From Kiritimatiellia bacterium (lineage in GTDB: Bacteria > Verrucomicrobiota > Kiritimatiellia > RFP12 > UBA1067), in the NCBI GenBank assembly GCA_017959645.1, contig JAGDAE010000083.1, forward strand, positions 1 to 7,093: a DNA stretch of 7,093 nucleotides. Direction: 5' to 3'. Below, piece by piece: positions 1 to 6,398 of this stretch. The position numbers and the translations under genes are program-made. Positions within the stretch are counted from its first letter, which is position 1. Each line of letters starts with the position of its first letter. The notes below the pieces were generated by a model, which was given only the letters and a program-made list of their open reading frames with translations, did not search any database and was not told where the DNA came from.

Positions 1-1227
1 GCCGAGCCGGCCGCCGACAAGATCGAGTATGCGGTTGAGGTACGCCTTTGCGTTCTCGGGCAGCGCCGAATAATCGGTGATGTGCGAGGTTTCGCACTGC
101 CAGCCCGGCAACTCCTCGTAGACCGGCTCGCATTCTTCTAGCGCGTCGAGATCGGCAGGGAATGTAGTGTACACGAACCCGTCTTTGCGCCGGTAGCCGG
201 TGCATATCTTGACGACCGGGAACGTGTCGAGGACATCGAGCTTCGTCATCGCCCAGAAATCGACCCCGTTGACGCGCTGGGCGTAGCGGGCGACTACCGC
301 GTCGAACCATCCACAGCGCCGCGGTCTCCCGGTCGTCGCGCCGAACTCGCCGCCGCGCGAACGCAGAAGTTCGCCGTCGGCGTCGTCAAGTTCGGTCGGA
401 AACGGTCCCTCGCCGACGCGGGTAGTGTACAGTTTGAGGACGCCGACCACACGGTCGATCGCGCGCGGCGACACGCCGGAACCCGTGCACGCGCCGCCGG
501 CGGTCGGATTGGAACTGGTGACGAACGGATATGTGCCGAAATCGATGTCGAGCATCGTCGCCTGGGCGCCCTCGAACAGAATGGACTTCTTCGCGTCCAG
601 ATTCTCGTGCAGGAACTGGATCGTATCGGTTACGTACGGCATCAGCGCGCGTACCATCGGCGTATAGAGATTGACCATTTCCTCGGAATCGAGCGGTAGT
701 GCGCCGAGCGCCTTTAGCGCACGATTGGCGTCCTCGACCTGCTCGCGCACCAGATCGAGAAAATCCGGTTTCAGGATGTCGCCGACACGCATCCCGCAGC
801 GGCCAACTTTGGCCGCGTACGCCGGTCCTATCCCGCGCCCGGTTGTTCCAATCTTGCGGCCATCGGGTCGCGCCGCCTCCTCGGCCCTGTCGATGGCGCG
901 GTGCCATTGCATCACCATCTGCGCGCGTTCCGAAATATGGAAGCGCCCCTTGAGATCAAATCCCCAGCTTTCGACCTGCTCAAGTTCGCGCATAAGGTCG
1001 AACGGATCCATCACGACGCCGTTGCCGATGACGCAGTGCTTGCCGTCGTGCAGAATCCCGCTCGGCACTAGATGGAGCACGTATTTCTTGTCGCCGACGA
1101 CCACGGTATGGCCGGCGTTCGAACCGCCCTGGAAACGAACCACGACATCGGCCTCCTCGGTGAGAAAGTCGATTACCTTGCCCTTGCCTTCATCGCCCCA
1201 CTGGGCGCCAACGAGTACAGTATTCAT
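1..1227 (-). CDS. purA: Adenylosuccinate synthetase (3' end cut by window edge)
   Basis: This enzyme joins IMP and aspartate using GTP to give adenylosuccinate, the first committed step from IMP to AMP, in the cytoplasm. I translated 409 uninterrupted codons from the ATG at 1227 to base 1. The N-terminal phosphate loop GAQWGDEGKGK is at residues 7-17, with Asp12 as the expected catalytic residue. NAGHT follows at 37-41, with catalytic His40. TTGRGIGPAY is at 128-137, the family signature FEGAQ...LDIDFGTYPFVTSSN at about 218-240, TRVGEGPFPTEL at 269-280, EFGATTGRPRR at 294-304, and the guanine-recognition TKLD at 328-331. Family members are usually about 425-430 aa, so some 15-20 C-terminal residues, including the last GTP-contacting loop, lie outside the window. 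The start is fixed because only this Met precedes the phosphate loop. One oddity is that the Gly usually following Gln222 (GAQG) is Ala. No Shine-Dalgarno is visible; an extended -10 promoter lies immediately upstream. Confidence 0.97.
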   Translation of the reverse strand, partial: MNTVLVGAQWGDEGKGKVIDFLTEEADVVVRFQGGSNAGHTVVVGDKKYVLHLVPSGILHDGKHCVIGNGVVMDPFDLMRELEQVESWGFDLKGRFHISERAQMVMQWHRAIDRAEEAARPDGRKIGTTGRGIGPAYAAKVGRCGMRVGDILKPDFLDLVREQVEDANRALKALGALPLDSEEMVNLYTPMVRALMPYVTDTIQFLHENLDAKKSILFEGAQATMLDIDFGTYPFVTSSNPTAGGACTGSGVSPRAIDRVVGVLKLYTTRVGEGPFPTELDDADGELLRSRGGEFGATTGRPRRCGWFDAVVARYAQRVNGVDFWAMTKLDVLDTFPVVKICTGYRRKDGFVYTTFPADLDALEECEPVYEELPGWQCETSHITDYSALPENAKAYLNRILDLVGGRLG

Positions 1228-1247
1228 GACGGTTTTGTATTATATCA
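1228..1247 (-). promoter_or_regulatory. Extended -10 promoter for purA, possibly leaderless
   Basis: On the minus strand the sequence TGATATAAT (1247 to 1239) is a perfect match to the sigma-70 extended -10 consensus TGnTATAAT. Its TGA is the stop codon of the upstream transporter. No recognisable -35 hexamer sits 16-18 bp upstream (CCCCGC at 17 bp), which is tolerated by extended -10 promoters. Counting seven bases downstream puts transcription start near 1230-1233, only about 3-6 nt before the purA ATG at 1227. No Shine-Dalgarno occurs between the TATAAT and the ATG. The bases are seen directly; promoter activity and the leaderless reading are inference. Confidence 0.6.
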
Positions 1248-2459
1248 TATTTCTCCGCATCGCGGGGCGGCGAAATCGCCGCCGAAATCGCCGCCGGCGC
1301 GGGGGCGGAAGAACGCCGCCATCAGAACCGCACAGACGGCAGCGCAGACGAACGACACCAGAAACGACGCCGGCCAGCCGTACGCGCGCACGATCCGGTC
1401 GAACAGCGCGTTAGAAGCGAACACGCCAAGTCCGGCGGTCACCATGTTTACCAGCCCCTGAGCCTGGTTCCGCAAAGCGCGCGGAGCGACATCGTCTATG
1501 TACATCTGGCTGCCGACGATCAACAGGCCGAAAATGAGCCCGTGGACGACGATTCCGAAGAAATCGCAGACCGCGCAGCCCATTGCCGACGAAACGAAAA
1601 AGAAAACGTTGCGCAGCGCAAGCGTTGCCATCCCCAGCACCATCGCCCATTTGTAGCCGAACTTGCGCAGAATTGCCGGTATCAGCAGCATGAAGACTAT
1701 CTCGCCCGCCTGCCCGAGGTTGAGCGTCGCCGTCAGATACTTGAAGCCTGATTCCTTCAGATACGCCGCGCAATAGACGTTGTACCACTGGAAAGGCACC
1801 ATCGCAAAGAAGATCAGCGCCGAGAAGACCGCAAACTGCGGATTGCGGAACAGCGCAAACGCCTTGAATCCGAGCGCGTCCGCCAGCGACACTCTGCCCG
1901 CGCTCCCGCCCGCGGCAGTCGCCGGCAGCGCGAACGCGAAAAGACCGCCGGCGAGAGCGACCAGCGAACCGGCGGCGAATATCCAGCGCGTGGAATCGAA
2001 TTCCGGAATGCCGAAGAAATTGGCGGCGGCGATCGAGAATACGCCCGACGACACCCAGCCGAGCGTGCCGAAGACCCTTATGCGCGGAAACGCTTCGCGC
2101 GAGGAATTCGCCATCGCGATCGTGGCAGTCAGCGCCCAGGTCGGCATGTAGAAGCACATCACGCCCAGCAGCAACACGAACAAGACCGCGGGGTCGGATG
2201 TCGCGGCCGCCCCAGCCAGCAGCGCCGCGCAGGCGAGGTTGCACAGCGCAAGCACTTTCTCCGCGTTGAAGAACCGGTCGGCGAACATTCCGAACACCGG
2301 CGAGACGAGAGTGCCGAAGCCCATGACGAGTCCGCAATAGACTACCCACGGCTCGCCTCCGGGAAGCGAGCGCACGTACGGCACCATCGGCACGAACCAC
2401 ACCGGCAGAAGCATGAACTGCAAAAACATCATCACCGGCAGTTTCACTGCGTTTTTCAT
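1245..2459 (-). CDS. MFS transporter, NupG-like nucleoside:H+ symporter family
   Basis: This is a 404-residue polytopic inner-membrane protein with about twelve hydrophobic segments. They lie roughly at residues 9-29, 38-58, 68-88, 92-116, 130-150, 158-180, 208-232, 247-264, 268-290, 296-318, 332-352 and 364-384. An MFS loop-2-like GMFADRFF is at 57-64. CFYMPTWALTATIAM (102-116) and FPRIRVFGTLGWVSSG (124-139) resemble the conserved Nuc_H_symport/NupG segments, so proton-driven nucleoside import is the best guess; the substrate cannot be read from sequence. I chose the ATG at 2459 because it overlaps the dnaE stop as ATGA, begins just before the first membrane segment and has GGAGG seven bases upstream. 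An in-frame ATG at 2591 would add 44 hydrophilic residues inside dnaE and is unlikely. The C-terminal tail is cytoplasmic-looking and carries a duplicated GGDF. purA follows 17 nt later, consistent with a purine-related role. Confidence 0.85.
   Translation of the reverse strand: MKNAVKLPVMMFLQFMLLPVWFVPMVPYVRSLPGGEPWVVYCGLVMGFGTLVSPVFGMFADRFFNAEKVLALCNLACAALLAGAAATSDPAVLFVLLLGVMCFYMPTWALTATIAMANSSREAFPRIRVFGTLGWVSSGVFSIAAANFFGIPEFDSTRWIFAAGSLVALAGGLFAFALPATAAGGSAGRVSLADALGFKAFALFRNPQFAVFSALIFFAMVPFQWYNVYCAAYLKESGFKYLTATLNLGQAGEIVFMLLIPAILRKFGYKWAMVLGMATLALRNVFFFVSSAMGCAVCDFFGIVVHGLIFGLLIVGSQMYIDDVAPRALRNQAQGLVNMVTAGLGVFASNALFDRIVRAYGWPASFLVSFVCAAVCAVLMAAFFRPRAGGDFGGDFAAPRCGEI
1266..1283. repeat. 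Perfect 18-bp inverted repeat upstream of the purA promoter
   Basis: The sequence GGCGGCGAAATCGCCGCC has two perfectly complementary 8-base arms around a 2-base centre. It lies inside the last codons of the transporter gene and is centred about 42 bp upstream of the predicted purA transcription start, overlapping where a -35 element would be. It could be an operator or activator site for purA, or an RNA hairpin at the 3' end of the transporter message. It is not followed by a T-run on the transcribed strand, so it is not a classical intrinsic terminator. It may equally be a by-product of the Gly-Gly-Asp-Phe codons and the GC-rich context. Confidence 0.45.
1272..1295 (-). repeat. 12-bp perfect tandem duplication in transporter C-terminus
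   Basis: Two identical adjacent copies of GAAATCGCCGCC (plus strand) occupy 1272-1283 and 1284-1295. On the coding strand each reads GGC GGC GAT TTC, so the transporter tail contains the repeat GGDFGGDF at residues 389-396. Identity at all 12 bases, including third positions, points to a recent in-frame slippage duplication. This GGDF string is not a diguanylate cyclase motif, because no GGDEF-type domain surrounds it. Confidence 0.85.
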
Positions 2460-5400
2460 CCCGGCACCTCCCATGGTTTCGGCGTCTTCGGCGCAAAATA
2501 CATTTCGCTCCTCGGGGCAAACGAGATGTCCCCCTGCGGCGCGAGGCGGGCGAGTTCGGACAGGAAACCGAGAGAAACCGCGACGCGGCATTCGCCGCCA
2601 AGATCGATTTCCGCCGTTTTCCCGTCCGCGTACGAGATGCAGAGCACGACCGGCAAAGCACCGGGGAACTTCAGCGCCGCCGCGCGGATCGCCCGCGCCT
2701 TCCCGACCAGCTCTGCGTCTTCGTACCGCAACCGTATCCTCAGCGCATCGGAAATCTTCGGCATCGCCGTTTCGAGCGGATAAGCTTCGCGCACGGTGAA
2801 GTTCAACTCGCCGACTTCCGGATTCTTCTTCGTTTCAAGATCGTCTTTGCCGTAGTTGACGCGATGCGAAAGTTCTCCAGAGACGTAGATAAGGCTGTCG
2901 ACACGGTTTTCGATTCCGGCTCCGAACTTCTCCCACGTGTTCGCGAAGCAGAAGCAGTCGAGAACTCCGTTTCCATCGTCGAGTTGGACGACCGCCCACC
3001 GCTTCCCAGGCTTGCCGTCCGCGCGCGGTTTCTGAGCCTTGATCTGGCATGACGCCATCATGCCGACGAATCTTACGTCGAGCCGGGTCAGCGCGCGCCG
3101 GTCGGAAAGATTCGGATTTTTCTTCTTCCTCCATTCGTCCACCGGCTGCTCTTTGAGCTTCGCGTCGATCGACTCGGTGTCGTTGAGCTGGGCAAGCTTC
3201 ATCGACGAAATTTCCGATATCGCCTTTCGGCAGGCGTTGAGCGGATGGTCAGAGACGTATACACCGAGCAGATCGCGCTCGTTCTTGAGGTCTTCCGCCG
3301 AATTGAACGGCGGAAAGTGCACAAGCGAATCGTCGGATGCCTTTTCGTCGCCGCCCGACATCATGTCGAAGAAATTCGTCTGCGCCGACTTGTCTTCTTT
3401 CGCCCGCTGCTGCGCGGCCTTGAGCGCGCCGTCGACATTCGCGAGCAGCATCGCCCGGTTGCTGGAGATGGACGAAAACGCCCCGGCCTTGACAAGATTT
3501 TCGATTACGCGCTTGTTGCATGCCGGAGTGCCGCCGAGCCGCAGGCAGAAATCGAGGAAACCGGCGTAGGGTCCATTCTTTTCGCGCTCGGCGACGATCG
3601 ATTCGGCGGCCAGCTCCCCTACCCCCTTTATTCCGCCGAGTCCGTACCGTATGCCCTTCGCGTCTGCGGTCGGCACGAAACGGGAGCGTGATTCGTTCAC
3701 GTCGGGCAACTTGAGTTCGAGATCCATCTCCTGGGCCTCGGCCACGAAGCCGGGCAACTTGTCGAAATTTCCGATTTCGGACGAAATCTGCGCACACATG
3801 AACTCGGCCGGATAATGAGCCTTGAGATAGCCGGTCTGGTAGGCTACCCAGGCGTAGCAGACCGCATGGGACTTGTTGAACGCATACGACGCGAACGCAC
3901 GCCAGTCGTCCCATATCTTGTCGATTAGCTTTCTTGCTTCGGCCTCGTCCTTCCATTTGCCGACCCTGAACTCCGGATTCGCCAGACAGCCGTCGGTGAA
4001 TTTGACCTTGAGCTTCTCCATAACCTCGAGCTGCTTCTTGCCCATCGCCTTGCGCAACTTGTCGGAATCGCTTCGCGTGAAGCCGCCAAGCAGCCGCGAA
4101 AGAAGCATCACCTGTTCCTGATAGACGCACACCACGTACGTGTCTTTCAGATGCTTCTCCATCAGCGGATGGTCGTAGGTGATCGGCTCCTCGCCTTGCT
4201 TGCGCCGGACGAACGCCGGGATGTAGTCCATGGGGCCCGGACGGTACAGGGCGTTCATCGCAACGAGATCGGTAAGTTTCTCCGGCTGCAGCGCTATCAG
4301 CCACTTTTTCATCCCGTCCGATTCGAACTGGAAAAGCCCCGTCGTCTCGCCGCGCCCGAAAAGCTCGTAGGTTTCGCGATCGTCGTCGGGGATTTTGTCC
4401 GGATCCAGAAAACCGTTCGCGTCGCGTATGGCTTCGGGGACGCGCGGATTGTTCGCTCCGAGACTGGCGACGCACTCTTTCTCGACCGTGAGCGTCTTGA
4501 GTCCGAGGAAGTCCATTTTGAGCAGCCCGACAGACTCGACGTAATGCCCGTCGTATTGGGTCGTCAGAAGCGACTCGCCCTTCGTCGGCATCACCGGCAG
4601 CGTCTCGGTGAGCGGATCGCGGGATATGATGACTCCGCAGGCGTGTACGCCCGGCTGCCGCATTCCGCCCTCGAGTCTGCGCGCGCGCTCCATAAGAAGA
4701 TGCACGGTGGGGTCGGACGAATCGAACGCCTTCACCAGTTCGGGAGAGTAGTCGCCTTTCGGGTTGCCGTGCTTGTCCAGCCGGCTAGTCGCTTTCTTGA
4801 ATGTTATCTTCGGCGTGTCGGGAACGAGTGCGGCCAGCTTGTTGGTGTCGGAGAGCGGATATTCCATCACGCGCCCGACGTCTTTGATCACGCTTTTCGC
4901 CGCCATCTGCCCGAACGTCACAATGTGCGCGACGTGGTCCTGCCCGTATTTCTGCGTGACGAACTCGAGCACCTTGCCGCGTCCGGCGTCGTCGAAATCG
5001 ACGTCGATATCGGGCATTGAGATCCGGTCGGGATTGAGAAAACGTTCGAAAAGAAGGTCGTACTTTAGCGGATCGACATTGGTGATGCCGAGCGCGTACG
5101 CTACCGCCGCCCCCGCCGCCGATCCGCGCCCAGGCCCTACCCAGACGCCCATCTTGCGCGCGTTCGCTATATAGTCGTTTACGATGAGAAAGTAGCCGGG
5201 GAAGCCCATCGTCTTGATGACATCCAGCTCGAAATCGAGCCGCTCGCGGGTTTCTTCCGGTATCGGGTCGCCCCATCGCTTTCTGGCGCCTTCGTACACG
5301 AGAGAACTCAGATAGTCCGACTCGAACTTGATCCTCAAAACCTTGTCGTATCCGCCCAGACGCTCGAAATTCTCCGGCTTGTCAGCGGTATTGAACTCCG

Positions 5401-6391
5401 CCCTGAGCTTCTCTTCGTCGAAGCGTTTCGCGTAGTCGGTCTCGTCGCCGAATTCGGACGGGATCGGGAAGCGCGGCATTATCGGGTCGGACTCGAGGGA
5501 GTATTCCTCGATGCGGTCGGCTACATCCTTGGTCGCGTCGACGAACTCGGGATGGCTCTTGAAAAGCGAGAGCATCTCCTCTTCGCTCTTGAAGTACTCC
5601 TGCCCCGTGTATATGAGCCGTTTTTCGTCGGACATCTTGGTCTGGGTGGAGCAGGCGAGCAGGACGTCGTGCGAATCGTCATCGGACGCTTCGAGAAAAT
5701 GCACGTCGTTCGTCGCGATCACGCGTATGCCGAGCTTTTTGCCGAGTTCGGCCATGCCGTTGACGACCCTGGTCTGGCGCGCGTAGAGCTCGTGGAATTC
5801 CTCGATTGCCGACGGCGGCACCGGAGGGATTCTCTCGTCGCCGTTTTCGCCCTTGCCCGGCGGATGCAGCATCACCTCGAGCGAATAGTCGTCGCCGAAA
5901 AGATCCCGATACCATCTCGCCGTCTTCTCCGCCTCGTCCATCCGCCCGATGTCGATCGCGTGCGCCACTTCCCCTGCGATGCAGGCCGACGAGCAGTGCA
6001 GCCCTTCGTGGTACTTTTCAAGGAGCGAGTGGTCGATTCTTGCGTTGTAGTAGTAGCCGTTGATGTGCGCCTCGGACATCAGCCGTACGAGGTTGCGGTA
6101 GCCGGCCATGTTCTTGGCGTGCAGACACAAATGGTAGCGCTTCTCGTCCTTGTCGCGCGTCGTGTAGTCGCCTGTCGACGTGACGTAGGCCTCGACGCCG
6201 AGGATGGGCTTTATCCCTTGGCTGCGGCATTCGTCGTAGAAGCTCTTCAGCGCGAAGAGATTGCCGTGGTCGGTGACCGCGAGCGCCCCCATCCCCATGC
6301 GCTTGGCCATGGCGACGAGCGGAGATATCTGGCACTGCCCATCGAGCAGCGAATAGGTTGTATGCAGATGGAGATGGGTGAATGCGCCCAT
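2456..6391 (-). CDS. dnaE: DNA polymerase III subunit alpha, DnaE1 type
   Basis: This is the catalytic subunit of the replicative DNA polymerase. The 1311-aa protein is complete, longer than E. coli DnaE (1160 aa). An N-terminal PHP domain (about 1-290) begins HLHLHTTYSLLDG, with apparent metal ligands H8, H10, D17, H42, E67, H91, C137, D229 and H231 all present. The palm has PDIDVDFD, giving D461 and D463, and the third catalytic Asp is D627 in KMDFLGLKTL. GPGRGSAAG is at 419-427. Fingers motifs include TGLFQFES (684-691), ALYRPGPMDYIP (714-725) and YAFNKSHAVCYA (836-847). A helix-hairpin-helix (GIKGVGELAAESI) is at 920-932. QTNFFD at 1004-1009 fits the sliding-clamp motif. An OB fold lies at about 1105-1205 and a C-terminal domain at about 1212-1311. 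The clamp motif and OB fold argue for DnaE1 rather than error-prone DnaE2. Extra sequence sits at about 318-358 and 527-562. The ATG at 6391 matches the family start. It lies 7 nt after the acyl-CoA dehydrogenase stop, preceded only by GAGAAG abutting the ATG. The stop overlaps the transporter start. Confidence 0.98.
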   Translation of the reverse strand: MGAFTHLHLHTTYSLLDGQCQISPLVAMAKRMGMGALAVTDHGNLFALKSFYDECRSQGIKPILGVEAYVTSTGDYTTRDKDEKRYHLCLHAKNMAGYRNLVRLMSEAHINGYYYNARIDHSLLEKYHEGLHCSSACIAGEVAHAIDIGRMDEAEKTARWYRDLFGDDYSLEVMLHPPGKGENGDERIPPVPPSAIEEFHELYARQTRVVNGMAELGKKLGIRVIATNDVHFLEASDDDSHDVLLACSTQTKMSDEKRLIYTGQEYFKSEEEMLSLFKSHPEFVDATKDVADRIEEYSLESDPIMPRFPIPSEFGDETDYAKRFDEEKLRAEFNTADKPENFERLGGYDKVLRIKFESDYLSSLVYEGARKRWGDPIPEETRERLDFELDVIKTMGFPGYFLIVNDYIANARKMGVWVGPGRGSAAGAAVAYALGITNVDPLKYDLLFERFLNPDRISMPDIDVDFDDAGRGKVLEFVTQKYGQDHVAHIVTFGQMAAKSVIKDVGRVMEYPLSDTNKLAALVPDTPKITFKKATSRLDKHGNPKGDYSPELVKAFDSSDPTVHLLMERARRLEGGMRQPGVHACGVIISRDPLTETLPVMPTKGESLLTTQYDGHYVESVGLLKMDFLGLKTLTVEKECVASLGANNPRVPEAIRDANGFLDPDKIPDDDRETYELFGRGETTGLFQFESDGMKKWLIALQPEKLTDLVAMNALYRPGPMDYIPAFVRRKQGEEPITYDHPLMEKHLKDTYVVCVYQEQVMLLSRLLGGFTRSDSDKLRKAMGKKQLEVMEKLKVKFTDGCLANPEFRVGKWKDEAEARKLIDKIWDDWRAFASYAFNKSHAVCYAWVAYQTGYLKAHYPAEFMCAQISSEIGNFDKLPGFVAEAQEMDLELKLPDVNESRSRFVPTADAKGIRYGLGGIKGVGELAAESIVAEREKNGPYAGFLDFCLRLGGTPACNKRVIENLVKAGAFSSISSNRAMLLANVDGALKAAQQRAKEDKSAQTNFFDMMSGGDEKASDDSLVHFPPFNSAEDLKNERDLLGVYVSDHPLNACRKAISEISSMKLAQLNDTESIDAKLKEQPVDEWRKKKNPNLSDRRALTRLDVRFVGMMASCQIKAQKPRADGKPGKRWAVVQLDDGNGVLDCFCFANTWEKFGAGIENRVDSLIYVSGELSHRVNYGKDDLETKKNPEVGELNFTVREAYPLETAMPKISDALRIRLRYEDAELVGKARAIRAAALKFPGALPVVLCISYADGKTAEIDLGGECRVAVSLGFLSELARLAPQGDISFAPRSEMYFAPKTPKPWEVPG
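2467..2471 (-). promoter_or_regulatory. Shine-Dalgarno deciding the transporter start
   Basis: On the minus strand GGGAGGTG precedes the ATG at 2459. The GGAGG core (2471 to 2467) ends seven bases before the start codon, an ideal spacing. It lies within the final codons of dnaE and supports starting the transporter at 2459 rather than at the upstream in-frame ATG. With the ATGA overlap it suggests translational coupling plus independent initiation. Confidence 0.8.
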
Positions 6392-6398
6392 CTTCTCG

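Noticed and set aside
1266..1283. Inverted repeat as an intrinsic terminator of the transporter gene
   Set aside because: No T-run follows the stem on the transcribed strand, and the element lies before the stop codon.
1272..1295. GGDF string as a cyclic-di-GMP (GGDEF) motif
   Set aside because: It is a short duplicated tail after the last membrane helix, with no cyclase domain around it.
386..1461. Several plus- and minus-strand open frames overlapping purA
   Set aside because: purA is fully supported by its catalytic and nucleotide-binding motifs along this whole stretch; the others have no motif and low-complexity basic composition.
2460..2591. Upstream in-frame ATG that would extend the transporter by 44 residues
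   Set aside because: The extension is hydrophilic, lies entirely inside dnaE, lacks family resemblance, and the ATG at 2459 has an ideal Shine-Dalgarno and a clean ATGA overlap.
1411..2661. 416-aa minus-strand open frame over the transporter and dnaE end
   Set aside because: An Arg/Ala-rich out-of-phase shadow. The competing frame has twelve membrane segments and family motifs.
3249..4475. 408-aa minus-strand open frame in another phase of dnaE
   Set aside because: Arg-rich shadow of dnaE with no domain signal. The dnaE frame here carries the fingers, helix-hairpin-helix and clamp motifs.
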